Of a stretch of DNA of 44,520 bases, positions 7,193-16,523 are shown piece by piece (the first letter of the stretch is position 1; each line of letters begins with the position of its first letter). This DNA comes from Chloroflexota bacterium. Its GTDB lineage: Bacteria > Chloroflexota > Anaerolineae > UBA2200. The notes beneath the pieces were generated by a model. The model was not told the origin of the DNA. It saw only the letters and a list, made by a program, of their open reading frames with translations, and did no database searches. The stretch is taken from contig JAUWJD010000032.1 in NCBI GenBank assembly GCA_030607875.1, forward strand, positions 1 to 44,520, given 5' to 3'. Made by a program: the position numbers and the translations under genes.

Positions 7193-8506
7193 ATGGAGGT
7201 CCACCCCTTTGTGAACGACTTGGATTACGCTGACGAAGAGCAGAGGTATCAAGCTGAGGTCAAGAAGCACTTCCGTTGGAATTTTGCGGTAAACCTGCTG
7301 GACGGTGCCTTTTTCTGGTTCGGCATCAACTTCGCGGCTGCGGGTACCATCCTCCCGTTGTATGTCCGGCACTTGACGGACAGCGACCTGCTCATTGGGC
7401 TCGTGGCCACCATTGCCAGCGCTGGCTGGTATCTGCCACAACTGCTGACCGCCAACTACATCGGGCGATTGCCGCGCAAGAAGCCCGTGGTGATCAACAT
7501 CGGCTTCTTCACCGAACGGCTTGCTTTCTTGGGCATGGCAGCATCTGCTTTCCTGTTCGCGGCGCGCTCACCTGCCTTCGCCTTGACGTCCTTCTTCCTC
7601 TCGCTGACCTGGCTCAACGTCGGCGCTGGACTCATCGCCGTCGCCTGGCAGGAGATGGTCGCCAAAGTCATCCCTGTCCGCTACAGAGGCCGCCTACTCG
7701 GCACCGCCAACTTTGTCGGAACGGCCAGCGGCATTCTCGGAGCAGCGCTCGCCGCTTCCATCCTGGACCGCTACCCCTTCCCCACAAACTTTGGCCTGTG
7801 TTTCGTCCTGGCCTTTCTGTTCATTCTGCTGTCGTGGGTCTTCCTGGCTTTGACACGCGAACCCACCCTGCACTCTCGCAAGCCAGCGATCTCCCTCGCA
7901 GAATACTGGCGCCGCCTTCCTGACATGCTGCGGAGGGACCACAACTTTGCCTCCTACCTCCTGGCCCGAGTGATGACCGTACTGGGGCGCATGGGAATCG
8001 GCTTCCTGACTGTCTATGCCGTGGAGCGCTGGCAACTGACCGACAGCCAGGCAGGGTTGTACACCACAGCCATCCTGGTCGGACAGGCCCTGGCCAACCT
8101 GATCTTTGGCTCGCTCGCTGACCGCCGTGGCCACAAGCTGGTGTTGGAGAGCAGCCTGGCGCTGGCTATCTTTTCGATGCTGGCAGCGCTGTGGGTCCCC
8201 TCGCCGCGATGGATGTACCTCGTCTTTGCTGCTGTGGGTGCGTTCTCGGCCTCAGACGTCCTCTCCATGATCGGCATCGTCATGGAATTCGGCAACCCGG
8301 AGGATCGCACGACGTACTTTGGATTGGCCAACACCATTCCCGGCCTCTTTGCCGCTGTGGCGCCGGTCATCGGCGGCTGGATCGCTTCACGTAGCGACTA
8401 CCGGACGACTTTTGCGGTTGCTGCGGGCCTGAGCGTGGTGGCCTGGGCCACGCTGCACTGGAAAGTGCAGGAGCCGCGAGAAACAAGTGCCACGGCTCGG
8501 CCCTGA
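7193..8506 (+). CDS. Major facilitator superfamily transporter
   Basis: A 437-residue polytopic membrane protein with about 12 hydrophobic segments in two halves split by a hydrophilic loop near residue 215-245. The loop between helices 2 and 3 is GRLPRKKP; the equivalent loop in the second half is [10 protein letters not shown], the MFS motif [19 protein letters not shown] after helix 4 is typical of the family. Substrate cannot be read from sequence; drug or small-metabolite efflux would be compatible. The annotated ATG has no ribosome site upstream. A GTG at 7211 has GGAGGT 11 nt before it and is a possible true start. It is divergent from the block with the 16S rRNA methyltransferase, and the ATC-hydrolase-like gene follows after 40 bp. 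Confidence 0.85.
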   Translation: MEVHPFVNDLDYADEEQRYQAEVKKHFRWNFAVNLLDGAFFWFGINFAAAGTILPLYVRHLTDSDLLIGLVATIASAGWYLPQLLTANYIGRLPRKKPVVINIGFFTERLAFLGMAASAFLFAARSPAFALTSFFLSLTWLNVGAGLIAVAWQEMVAKVIPVRYRGRLLGTANFVGTASGILGAALAASILDRYPFPTNFGLCFVLAFLFILLSWVFLALTREPTLHSRKPAISLAEYWRRLPDMLRRDHNFASYLLARVMTVLGRMGIGFLTVYAVERWQLTDSQAGLYTTAILVGQALANLIFGSLADRRGHKLVLESSLALAIFSMLAALWVPSPRWMYLVFAAVGAFSASDVLSMIGIVMEFGNPEDRTTYFGLANTIPGLFAAVAPVIGGWIASRSDYRTTFAVAAGLSVVAWATLHWKVQEPRETSATARP

Positions 8507-8546
8507 GCCTTACGTCCAACAGCGCCTGCCAAAGGAGACAACGGAC

Positions 8547-9263
8547 ATGAGCAATCGTGTAGGCACAGACTACTACACATCTCGAAAACGCGAACTCCTT
8601 CAACGCTTTGACCGAGACGCACAGCGTTGGAAGCCAGTCATTGCCAGACAGTATGGCGATGACTTGGCAGAGACGATCCCCCAGGAGGCTCGTGAGCAGT
8701 TTGAAGCGCTGATTCCGCACATCCCCTATATTGGCGGGGACGAGAACCATCTCAGCGGCTCGCTGCTCAGCTCCGCCCGCTGTCTGGCGCTCTACAAAGC
8801 GATGAAAGCGCGAGGCAAGACAGCAGAAGAAACGGGCAAGGTGCTCTACGACGCCGTTATGTCACGGCTCCCCGAACCCCTGCCAGAGATTCCCTCCGAC
8901 CAGAGGCTGACCCCGCAGCAGCTCATGGAGCGGCGCAGAAGGAGGGCTGAGAGGACCCAACTGCGGCAGTACGCGGAGGATTGGGTGTACGAGTTTGTAG
9001 AGGGGGATGGCGAGGAATTCGATTACGGCTACGATTTCTTTGAATGCGCCACGTTCAAGTTCTACCACGCTCAGGGAGCCGATGAGTTTCTGCCTTTCTA
9101 CTGCTTCCTTGACTTCCCCGAGAGCAGAGTTGCAGGTTTGGGGTTATCCCGGACGATGACGCTGGCGGAGGGCCACCAGAAGTGTGACCACCGGTTCAAG
9201 CAAGGCCGCAAGTCAGAACAGGAGTGGCCACCGCCTTTTGTGAGGGAACCACAGCAGCCTTGA
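8547..9263 (+). CDS. L-2-amino-thiazoline-4-carboxylate (ATC) hydrolase family protein
   Basis: A 238-residue soluble protein. The C-terminal half carries the family pattern: a DWVYEFVEGDG..FDYGYDFFECAT strand region, Cys and acidic residues in FYCFLDFPE, and the terminal LSRTMTLAEGHQKCDHRF block, where R..TLA.G...CD.RF is the most conserved feature. ATC hydrolase opens the thiazoline ring to S- or N-carbamoylcysteine, but many relatives have unknown substrates. The start at 8547 has AAAGGAG 9 nt upstream; an in-frame ATG at 8487 lies inside the MFS gene and is less likely. It probably shares the MFS transcript, which hints that the transporter moves a related compound (inference). Confidence 0.7.
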   Translation: MSNRVGTDYYTSRKRELLQRFDRDAQRWKPVIARQYGDDLAETIPQEAREQFEALIPHIPYIGGDENHLSGSLLSSARCLALYKAMKARGKTAEETGKVLYDAVMSRLPEPLPEIPSDQRLTPQQLMERRRRRAERTQLRQYAEDWVYEFVEGDGEEFDYGYDFFECATFKFYHAQGADEFLPFYCFLDFPESRVAGLGLSRTMTLAEGHQKCDHRFKQGRKSEQEWPPPFVREPQQP

Positions 9264-9398
9264 CCGAGGACGTCGAGCAGGCACGGGGGAATGCCGATAC
9301 CGCACTCCACGGCAATGCAAAAGAAGCAAAATCACCGCAACCCGCGCAATTGGCAAATTGACAGCTTACACACTGGCCGGGATGGTTGCACTTGCGCT

Positions 9399-11288
9399 CT
9401 AGTCTTTTAGGATTAGTGGCAGATAGACTTCATACGTGCCCGCAAAGGCCCAAGTCACTGTCAGGCGAAAGGCTGTCCCTTGCGGGTTGCAGTGGTCCGA
9501 ATCGGAACATGCGAGATCATTGCTGTTCTGGATAGCCAGTACATAGCGGCCGCCGCTGCGTTCCACATAGTGCGGAAAAAGCTCTAGCCGCCCGACATAG
9601 CCCTCCCGATCATAAGCGACAGGAGTGCCCTGCCACCACCACTCTGATTTGTTGTCGCTCCACATCTCAAGCACGGCACGCGTGACCTCCATGTCCGGCG
9701 AGGGCGCCGTCAGGTCGAATGTGCGGCGATACAGATGAGTTGTTTCGTTCTTGCCCTCTGGGTAGCCCCCCGCTGTAAGCAGGCCTATCGTACGGGCCCC
9801 GGTGGGTACGGGACGCCATCCAGGTGCGTTCCAGATGTCCCACCAAACCTCCGCCCCAGGCTGCCAGGCGCTGTCCGGCACGAAATCCGGCTGCTGCCAG
9901 TCCGAGGGTGCAGGTGGTGAGGTCATGCGTTGAAGGCGCGAATCGCTGGCTGAGACGCTGTCGTATGGCACAAACTCCTGAGCATCGATGCGGTAGATCA
10001 GATCCCCTGGAGATGAGTAGTAGGTCACTTCCACTGGTGTGCGCTTTGGCGTCGGTGTTGGCGTGCTGACCGCACTCTCAGTGGGCGTAGCGGTCGGCGT
10101 GGGTTGAGCAATCGCCTGCAGATGGTAGATGTTGAGGTAGTTTTGCTCCCCGATCAGCTCAGGCACCACAACCTCATTGGCACCACCCTTGTCAGGATCG
10201 CCGACAGCCGGACGGCCGAGAGGGGCATAGTCGTCCAGCCGATTGACGATCCCGATGTCTTGATACGTCACCCCGTCATAGTCCACGATATGGAGAAGAC
10301 GCCTTCCATCCACCGTGGACTCGTTGAAGATCACCTGGTCTCGGCTGGTATTCAGCGCGGGACCGACAGTCAGGATAGCCCACCCTACAGTGCTCGGCGA
10401 GTAGCTTTTGCTCCACACGATAGACCCGTTGTCATAGATGGCAGCCGTATGCAAGCCCTTGCCAGTGACAACTGCGACCTCATCGACGCCATCTCCATCG
10501 GTGTCACCACACTGCACAAAGGCCCGTGCAGAGGGTTCAGCAGGCGGCTCGTTCCAGAGCTGGGCGTAGCCGCTTCCCGCCCACTCATAAGCGAGGACGC
10601 GGCCCGAGTCGCCCCCAACGATGCCCATGCCAACGACCGCCTCCAGGCTGCCATCGCCGTCGATGTCTCCTACATCAGAGCTGTGACCGTCCGTTCCGCT
10701 GTGCAAAACAACGCGACTGTAGCCTGCTGTGCCATCATCGTAGATGGCTAGATAGCGCCCGTACCAATTGACCGCCAGGACGATTTCGCATATGCCATCA
10801 CCGTCCAGATCCCCGACACTCAACTCAGTTCGCCTGCGGATAGAATCGATCCAATCGCTGGTCCAGACGATGGTGCCATTGGAAACGACGTATAGGTAGC
10901 TCCCCGCATCACCATCGTCTGTGCCGAAGACGATGTCGTTGATGCCGTCTCCTGTCACATCCCCCACGTCGACATTCGTCGGTACCCTGGTCGGCGAGGC
11001 AATCTTAAACTCCTCATCCCAGCTCAACGTGGTTAGGTTGAACTCATAGCACACAACGGCACCATTCGGATAGCCGTCGTGCTCGAGGAGTGTGGCCACG
11101 ATCTCATCCTCCCCATCGGAATCCCAGTCCGCCACTATTGAGTTGTAGGCGAATGCAGGGATGGGAATCGAGTGTTCCCAGAAGCCAATGCGGTCCTGGG
11201 CTGAGATCCGCCGAGAGGAAAACAGTGGAACCAAGAGTGAGAACAAGGTAGCCACGCACGCGATCTTCAAGACATGGTTTCGAGGCAT
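9399..11288 (-). CDS. Secreted FG-GAP/VCBS-repeat surface protein with Tyr-Leu-Pro C-terminus
   Basis: A 629-residue exported protein. The start has a strong AAAGGAGGA site. A signal peptide (about residues 1-31, hydrophobic core VATLFSLLVPLF) is followed by at least six FG-GAP-like calcium-binding repeats up to about residue 385: DWDSDGEDEIV, DVTGDGINDIV, DLDGDGICEIV, DIDGDGSLEAV, DTDGDGVDEVA and a weaker DPDKGGANEVV. A Thr/Pro linker (PTPTATPTESAVSTPTPTP) then leads to a beta-rich C-terminal domain with many Trp residues, resembling a carbohydrate-binding or galactose-binding fold. The last residues are TYEVYLPLILKD. FG-GAP repeats form integrin-like propellers used in adhesion or as lectin platforms. 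It has no same-strand partner. Confidence 0.8.
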   Translation of the reverse strand: MPRNHVLKIACVATLFSLLVPLFSSRRISAQDRIGFWEHSIPIPAFAYNSIVADWDSDGEDEIVATLLEHDGYPNGAVVCYEFNLTTLSWDEEFKIASPTRVPTNVDVGDVTGDGINDIVFGTDDGDAGSYLYVVSNGTIVWTSDWIDSIRRRTELSVGDLDGDGICEIVLAVNWYGRYLAIYDDGTAGYSRVVLHSGTDGHSSDVGDIDGDGSLEAVVGMGIVGGDSGRVLAYEWAGSGYAQLWNEPPAEPSARAFVQCGDTDGDGVDEVAVVTGKGLHTAAIYDNGSIVWSKSYSPSTVGWAILTVGPALNTSRDQVIFNESTVDGRRLLHIVDYDGVTYQDIGIVNRLDDYAPLGRPAVGDPDKGGANEVVVPELIGEQNYLNIYHLQAIAQPTPTATPTESAVSTPTPTPKRTPVEVTYYSSPGDLIYRIDAQEFVPYDSVSASDSRLQRMTSPPAPSDWQQPDFVPDSAWQPGAEVWWDIWNAPGWRPVPTGARTIGLLTAGGYPEGKNETTHLYRRTFDLTAPSPDMEVTRAVLEMWSDNKSEWWWQGTPVAYDREGYVGRLELFPHYVERSGGRYVLAIQNSNDLACSDSDHCNPQGTAFRLTVTWAFAGTYEVYLPLILKD

Positions 11289-12346
11289 TCTATCCTCCTT
11301 TGTTCGTCCCTTCCAGATACCCGCCCAGCGAGGTGCAGCAAGGCAGGACAGTCCTTCTGCATCTACAGAAGATGAGCAGCTCTCCGCATTTCAGGCAATG
11401 CATCGCACGGCCGCCTGCTCACGATCTAGTCGCAGCGCAGCATGCGAGATCCATATATCTTGACGCGCACTCGCCCATCTCATGACGTCTTCATGCTGCG
11501 AAACTCGACGCCAAGCACAGTACTCCATACACGCAGAAAGGGGAGACTGTCGAGGCAGCAATAGGACCCCCTCTAGTCATGGTGAGAGTGTAGTTTGAAA
11601 AAGGTGGATCCACTGGCACAATCTGGTCCGATATGAAGCGGAGCAGGAGTGTGAAACAATGGACCCACAGACAGTATTTTGCCCCAATTTGGCTTGTTCT
11701 GCAAGAGGCCGAAGGGGAGGGTAGTACATCTTTCCCTCAGGAAATTCGGGGCTGGGCGCTCGCAGCAGTCCAAATCGCCATGGCAACACTGAAAACCAGC
11801 GGCGGACAGCCAGAAACTGGCTGTTACAGGGCATGTTCAGGACCAAGAAGGGGCTGCTGTGCACTCCTGTGGGTGTGGTGCCGAATTTCCTGAACGAAGG
11901 ATACAGTACCCCGACAGCGCTAAGAGGGGGTCTGAGAGCTCCTTCGCGCGTGTCATGCTTGGCGGTGTCCCGTAGCCGGCGCTCTGGCTGATTTCAGACA
12001 CGATCCAAGACCTCGGAAGCCTGCTGTGCTGCCGTCCGCTGTCTGGCAGGGCGCAGCAGAGATTCGATGCCGGCAGAGCGGCCGCGCAGCCCACCGCCGC
12101 GACACCCAGTCAGCACAGCAGGTCGGCTCCGAGCGTCGCAGTGTGTGGCGAGACCACTGCGGCGTCGCGACCACGAGCGAGGTAAGAATCGGCGCGATCG
12201 GGTGCTCAAATGAGCAGAGAGTCAGTCCAAGAGGCCAAAGAGAGGCCTCGACACTACGCCGGGTGGACACAGCGAGAGACGCGGTGGCTCACGCAGCAGT
12301 GCCCAGGGGGCTGGTGCCACGGACGACAAAAGAAAGGAGAACTACA
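11289..12346. other. 1-kb non-coding stretch with inverted repeats
   Basis: No convincing gene: the short frames on both strands lack ribosome sites, domains or sensible composition. A 12-bp exact inverted repeat, CAGGAAATTCGG (11738-11749) and CCGAATTTCCTG (11881-11892), encloses 131 nt. A perfect 8-bp hairpin, ACAGCCAG-AAA-CTGGCTGT, lies inside at 11806-11824. Further right, TGCTCA-AA-TGAGCA (12203-12216) is a near-palindrome that could be an operator. The last 15 nt hold AAAGGAG for the LysM gene. The region could carry a small RNA or a mobile-element remnant; I cannot decide. Confidence 0.5.
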
Positions 12347-13390
12347 ATGAACATCCGCCGAATTACACTCGCGTTGTTGCTGGCAGCGACCTCTTTGCTC
12401 CTGGTTGCACCTGTAGCGTTTGCTGAGGGAGGGGCCTATACCGTCGCAGCGGGAGACACACTGTTTGAGATCGCAGCCAAACTGTTGGGAGACGGCAACC
12501 GCTACCTCGAAATCGTGCAGCTCACCAACGAGCAGCACGCCGAGGACTCTGGCTACGCCTTCATCGAGAACCCCAACCTGATCGAAATCGGCTGGAAGCT
12601 GGCCGTTCCCGGAGCAGCTTTCACTCCTGGTCGCGTGGCCGGGGGGCCTGTATGGGTCAAGGCTTCTGGCTCCAGCGCCGACGTGCGCTGGATTCTACCG
12701 GGCTTGCGCAACCTGGATCCCAAGATCTTTGGCACACCGGACATGCCCTTGGGCTTTGAAGAGGATGTTGGACTTCCCTTGGAAGCCCGCATGACCAACG
12801 AAGAGGGCACAGAATACACAACCACTGCCGCGCCCGGTCCGTTCTCTGATAACTTCAAGATGATCGAGGGAACGTTCAACCTGGAGGCTGTCGATGCCAC
12901 CCTGATCGACGGAATGTCGACCGAGGATAAGGTCGACTTTACCGCCAGTTTCACCGGCCCTGACGGCAAGCAGTACAGCCTAAAGATCCTCATGGTGATC
13001 CCCATGGGTCCCGATCACCCCTTCCTGGGCGGAGTGGCGACCAACTTTATGCAGCACGGCATGACGGGGATTGGAACCAAGCTAATGCCTACGATGTACG
13101 TCTACGTCGCCTTCTGGGGCGTCGGCGAACTGAGCATTGATGGAGAAGTCGTGGCTTCCAACCGTATAGTGCACGGCATGATCAGCAGCAACGTGCGGGA
13201 TGAGGAGTACAAGCTGGTGTTCGACGATGGAGTGGACAACAGCAAGATCCACTTCCACCTGATCCTCCCCAACATCGAGGTGACACCGGACGGTCCTCAG
13301 ACAAGCCCCGTCCCGACCGGCTTTGAGATGCCCAACGGCATGGAGCAACCGTTCCTGCACATCATGTACGAGGATGTCACTCTCAACTGA
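12347..13390 (+). CDS. Exported LysM-domain protein with an unknown C-terminal beta domain
   Basis: A 347-residue secreted protein. The start at 12347 has AAGGAG 7 nt upstream and opens into a clear signal peptide (core LALLLAATSLLLVAPVAFA, cleavage after about residue 26). Residues 30-86 form one LysM domain (YTVAAGDTLFEIAAKLLG, NRYLEIVQLTN, NPNLIEIGWKLAVP), expected to bind peptidoglycan or a chitin-like glycan. Residues about 100-347 are beta-rich with no domain I recognise, including VIPMGPDHPFLGGVATNF and a late HFHLILPNIEVTPDGPQ. A frame extending about 320 nt upstream in phase has no gene-like features. The gene is monocistronic, with a strong hairpin 60 nt after its stop. A cell-wall-associated role is inference. 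Confidence 0.75.
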   Translation: MNIRRITLALLLAATSLLLVAPVAFAEGGAYTVAAGDTLFEIAAKLLGDGNRYLEIVQLTNEQHAEDSGYAFIENPNLIEIGWKLAVPGAAFTPGRVAGGPVWVKASGSSADVRWILPGLRNLDPKIFGTPDMPLGFEEDVGLPLEARMTNEEGTEYTTTAAPGPFSDNFKMIEGTFNLEAVDATLIDGMSTEDKVDFTASFTGPDGKQYSLKILMVIPMGPDHPFLGGVATNFMQHGMTGIGTKLMPTMYVYVAFWGVGELSIDGEVVASNRIVHGMISSNVRDEEYKLVFDDGVDNSKIHFHLILPNIEVTPDGPQTSPVPTGFEMPNGMEQPFLHIMYEDVTLN

Positions 13391-13451
13391 GCATCAAGCC
13401 CAGGTCGGGGAGCAGACAGTACCATTCAGACAATAGCCACCGCGTGATTTC

Positions 13452-13480
13452 CAGGGGGCGCTCGAATCGGGCGCCCCCTG
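13452..13480 (+). terminator. Hairpin terminator after the LysM gene
   Basis: CAGGGGGCGC and GCGCCCCCTG form a perfect 10-bp GC-rich stem with a 9-nt loop, 61 nt after the LysM stop. The U-tract is weak (TTGCTGTG), so it may need a factor or act as a 3-prime stabiliser. Confidence 0.6.
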
Positions 13481-13555
13481 TTGCTGTGACGGCCCTGGTG
13501 TTGACCAGGGCAGCGACCCAGAAACGCTGCTTTCGCGCAGCACGCCGCCTGACTC

Positions 13556-13595
13556 GCCGAAGGCAGTGGTTTGTCCTGCACCGACGGGACGGCTC
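13556..13595 (+). repeat. 40-nt dispersed repeat, copy 1
   Basis: Begins GCCGAAGGC and contains a core TCC-T-G-caccga-CGGGA hairpin. It matches 16524-16563 at 33 of 40 positions with no gaps, and every difference is a transition. It lies in a gene-free gap before the DUF362 gene. Confidence 0.6.
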
Positions 13596-13710
13596 TAAGG
13601 GGCCCAACCGTCGCCCACCCAAGCTCGGCTCCTGAAGCCAAAGGAAGCGCCTCCTGCTGGGCAACTCTCGGCGGCCCGTGCCTACCTGCAAAACGGCTGC
13701 TCGGCTGACA

Positions 13711-13739
13711 TGAACCTCCGCCCGTTCTGAGTGTATAAT
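13711..13739 (+). promoter_or_regulatory. Possible promoter of the DUF362 gene
   Basis: A perfect TATAAT (13734-13739) with a poor -35 (TGAACC, 3 of 6) at 17-nt spacing. It lies 78 bp before the DUF362 start, in a region without coding signal. Confidence 0.45.
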
Positions 13740-13816
13740 ACAGTAGCGGGTGTGTCCAAAGGACGGAGAGAACGAACACCGCTCACGCTCAGCACAAGAG
13801 TGTCAGGAGGGGAGAG

Positions 13817-14911
13817 ATGCCTCGATACAAGTGGAAGCAGATGATCAGTCGCAGGGAATTCTTGCGCACGGGGTCTGCCCTGGGTGGCCTGGCCCTCGCT
13901 GCCTCGCTGCTGGAAGCCTGTGCCCGGGCGGGCCTGGCAACGCCAACCCAGGTTCCCCAAGCGTCCCCAACACCTGCAGCCAGCCCGATACCCGTCAAGG
14001 AGGAAGACATGGTACGCCTAGCCTTCGTCAAGACGCGCGACCGCAGGGAAGGAGTTCAGCGAGCGCTCCAACTGCTGCGCTTCAACCCCGTGCAGGGTAA
14101 GCAGGTATTGCTCAAGCCCAACTTCAACAGTGCCGATCCCGCTCCGGCGTCCACCCACCCGGACACCCTGCGCGTCCTGGCTGAGGAACTGTGGGCGATG
14201 GGTGCCCAGAGCATCACAGTTGCCGACCGCAGTGGCATGGGCGCGACCCGGGGCGTTATGCGGGAGCTGGGCGTTTTCGACATGGCCCAGGAACTGGAGT
14301 TCGACACCCTGGTCTTTGACGAGATGGGAAAGGACGACTGGGTCGTGATCCAGCCCCCCGACAGTCACTGGAAGAAGGGTTTTGCCTTCGCCCGGCCATG
14401 TCTTGAGGTGGACGCTGTGGTGCAAACCTGCTGTCTCAAGCCCCACCGTTTTGGCGGCCACTTTACCATGTCCCTCAAGAACTCGGTGGGCATGGTTGCC
14501 TCTGTCGTTCCGGGCGGCAGCCACGACTACATGGGCGAGCTCCATTCATCGCCCTACCAGCGCCTGATGATCGCCGAGATCAACACCGCCTACACACCGG
14601 CGCTGGTGGTAATGGACAGCGTGGAGGCCTTTATCAGTGCCGGGCCGGACAAGGGCCGCCGGGCGTGGGGTGAGGTGGTGGTGGCCGGTACTGACCGGGT
14701 GGCCATCGACGTCGTGGGGCTGGCGCTGCTGCGCCACCTGGGATACACCGGCGTCTCGTCCAAAGGGCCTATCTTCCAGCAGCAACAGATTGCACGGGCT
14801 GTAGAGTTGGGCCTGGGCGTGGATCTGCCGGAAAAGATCCAGCTTGTCACGGAAGATCCCGACAGCGAGAGCTATGCAGCCCAGATCCGAGAGATCCTGC
14901 TTCACGGGTAG
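13817..14911 (+). CDS. Tat-exported DUF362-domain protein, possible lipoprotein
   Basis: A 364-residue protein. AGGAGG precedes the ATG. The N-terminus has a twin-arginine motif (SRREFLRTG, R12-R13), a hydrophobic stretch and LLEAC (C35), which could be a lipobox. A Ser/Pro/Ala-rich linker follows to about residue 62. The rest matches DUF362: LLKPNFNSADP (near 96), HPDTLRVLAEEL, a VADRSG block, CLKPHRFGGHFTMSLKNSVGM (near 210-230) and IDVVGLALLR. The family is of unknown function. Some members are Fe-S fused, but no ferredoxin cysteines are seen here. Tat export suggests that it folds with a cofactor in the cytoplasm. Confidence 0.8.
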   Translation: MPRYKWKQMISRREFLRTGSALGGLALAASLLEACARAGLATPTQVPQASPTPAASPIPVKEEDMVRLAFVKTRDRREGVQRALQLLRFNPVQGKQVLLKPNFNSADPAPASTHPDTLRVLAEELWAMGAQSITVADRSGMGATRGVMRELGVFDMAQELEFDTLVFDEMGKDDWVVIQPPDSHWKKGFAFARPCLEVDAVVQTCCLKPHRFGGHFTMSLKNSVGMVASVVPGGSHDYMGELHSSPYQRLMIAEINTAYTPALVVMDSVEAFISAGPDKGRRAWGEVVVAGTDRVAIDVVGLALLRHLGYTGVSSKGPIFQQQQIARAVELGLGVDLPEKIQLVTEDPDSESYAAQIREILLHG

Positions 14912-15150
14912 AACAAGTGACGAATGTTGAAAGAACTCCAGTTTAGTGATTGACACGAACGCAGTTCAATCTCAACATCCTCCAGATGCCACAACCCGAG
15001 GTGCTTCCTGGACCGACACAGCTCAAGCTTTGCCAAACTGTAATCACCGCCCCTGACGCTTTCATCTGAATTTCATCTTTCTGCTGTATCATTTCCGTTG
15101 GTCTGTCGTCCCTGGTCGCATGGTCGTTGGTCCTCGCCTGCTGGCCTTTT
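14912..15150. repeat. Non-coding stretch with a GACCAACG-word repeat (minus orientation)
   Basis: No gene is seen. At 15095-15135 the minus strand reads GACCAACGACC, GACCAGGGACGACAGACC and AACGG, the same style of 4-7 nt words as at 29366-29447. The rest has no recognisable element. Confidence 0.4.
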
Positions 15151-15179
15151 TTGGCAAGTGGCAGCAGTTGTGGTAAGAT
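15151..15179 (+). promoter_or_regulatory. Candidate promoter for the glycan cluster
   Basis: TTGGCA (5 of 6) with a 17-nt spacer and TAAGAT (4 of 6). It would give a leader of about 185 nt before the epimerase start at 15371, and that leader contains the ATTCGTG inverted repeat. Confidence 0.45.
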
Positions 15180-15280
15180 TGCCTTGAGGTCACGGCATGT
15201 CCATTTCCGCCGCCCGTTCAATGCACAGGCTCTGTCCTGGCGGGCGGCGAAAGTCTGTACACGAATCACACCAAAGGGAA

Positions 15281-15346
15281 CACGAATCGCACGAATCTTC
15301 ATAATGGTTTTTTTGTGTCATTCAGCATTTATTCGTGCAATTCGTG
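15281..15346. repeat. 16-bp near-perfect inverted repeat of CACGAAT words
   Basis: The left arm (15281-15296) and right arm (15331-15346) pair at 15 of 16 positions around a 34-nt T-rich loop. A further CACGAAT lies at 15260. It falls in the likely leader of the epimerase transcript, so it could be a leader hairpin or only a repeat relic. Confidence 0.6.
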
Positions 15347-15370
15347 TACTATGGGAGGTCAGCACATACG

Positions 15371-16402
15371 ATGTCGAAACAGCGCATACTGGTCACCGGT
15401 GCAGCGGGGTTCATGGGCAGCCACCTGGTAGACGCCCTGGTGGACGATGGATACGAGGTCCATGGCGTGGACGACATGTCCGGCGGCTTTTGGCGCAACG
15501 TCAACCCCAGGAGCCACTTCACGGAGCTGGACCTGCGCCGCAAAGAGGCCACCAAGCAATACGTTGACCAGGTCAAACCGCAGATGCTCTTCCACCTGGC
15601 AGCGGACGCCACCGAGGGCCGCAGCCAGTTCACCCCCCTTACCTGCACCGAGCGCAACCTGATGGCCTACCTGCACACCTTGATCCCTGCCATCCGCCAC
15701 GGCCTGCGCAAAGTGGTGCTGACCAGTTCGATGAGCGTCTACGGTGCGCAAACGCCGCCATTCGACGAGGACATGCCCACGCAGCCGGAGGACATTTACG
15801 GTGTGTCCAAGGCAGCGATGGAAGAAGTGACGCACATCCTCAGCCAAGTCCACGGCTACGCCTACACCATCGTCCGGCCACACAACGTCTACGGCACCCG
15901 GCAGAACATCGGTGACCCCTACCGCAACGTGATCGGCATCTTTATCAACTCTTTGCTCAACGACAAGAACTTTTACATCTACGGCGACGGCGAGCAGCGC
16001 CGCTCTTTTACCTACATCGACGATTTCACCCCCTACATGGTGCGGGCCGGCCTTGACCCATGCTGCGATGGCCAGGTCATCAACATCGGCCCCTGTGACG
16101 AGGTGACCATCAACCACCTGGCTGAGCTGGTGCTGTCGCTGTTCTACGAGGGGCAGGAGATCCCGCAGCACATCCGCCCTCAGTATCTGCCCCCGCGCCC
16201 CATGGAAGTGCGCGATGCCTATTGCACCGACGACAAGGCGCGGCGCTTGCTCGGTTACCATACCACAATCGATCTGCAAGAGGGCGTGCGGCGCATGATC
16301 GCGTGGGCCAAGGAGCTCGGCCCGCAAAAGCCCTGCTACATGGACGATCTGGAACTGACCACCGAGGATACGCCGGTCACTTGGACGAAGAAGCTGATCT
16401 AG
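15371..16402 (+). CDS. NAD-dependent nucleotide-sugar epimerase/dehydratase (extended SDR)
   Basis: A 343-residue Rossmann enzyme. It shows VTGAAGFMGSHL (the G-x2-G-x2-G dinucleotide loop near residue 10), LFHLAAD, the catalytic TSSMSVYG serine region, and YGVSK with Y143 and K147. RPHNVYG and FTYIDDF fit UDP-glucose 4-epimerase/GDP-sugar relatives. Such enzymes interconvert or dehydrate NDP-sugars feeding polysaccharide synthesis; the exact sugar is unknown. The start at 15371 has GGGAGG upstream at a rather long 12 nt. It is the first gene of the plus-strand glycan cluster. Confidence 0.88.
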   Translation: MSKQRILVTGAAGFMGSHLVDALVDDGYEVHGVDDMSGGFWRNVNPRSHFTELDLRRKEATKQYVDQVKPQMLFHLAADATEGRSQFTPLTCTERNLMAYLHTLIPAIRHGLRKVVLTSSMSVYGAQTPPFDEDMPTQPEDIYGVSKAAMEEVTHILSQVHGYAYTIVRPHNVYGTRQNIGDPYRNVIGIFINSLLNDKNFYIYGDGEQRRSFTYIDDFTPYMVRAGLDPCCDGQVINIGPCDEVTINHLAELVLSLFYEGQEIPQHIRPQYLPPRPMEVRDAYCTDDKARRLLGYHTTIDLQEGVRRMIAWAKELGPQKPCYMDDLELTTEDTPVTWTKKLI

Positions 16403-16523
16403 TGGAGAAGGAGCAGTAGCCTAGCCCCTTGCCGTTCGTGCTCTGCATATGCTCTGCATGCCCCGTGGGCACCTGTGGGCGACCGCCGTAGGTCTCGTCG
16501 CCGAAGGTCTTGGCGAAGACAAG

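Noticed and set aside
11633..11893. Small frames in the gap before the LysM gene
   Set aside because: No ribosome site, odd Cys/Trp/Arg composition, and frames exist on both strands at once; the inverted repeats explain the region better.
12026..12346. Upstream in-phase extension of the LysM gene
   Set aside because: It would bury the signal peptide behind about 107 Arg-rich residues; AAGGAG and the signal peptide set the start at 12347.
15359..16327. 322-codon minus-strand frame
   Set aside because: Mirror of the epimerase gene; no ribosome site or family.
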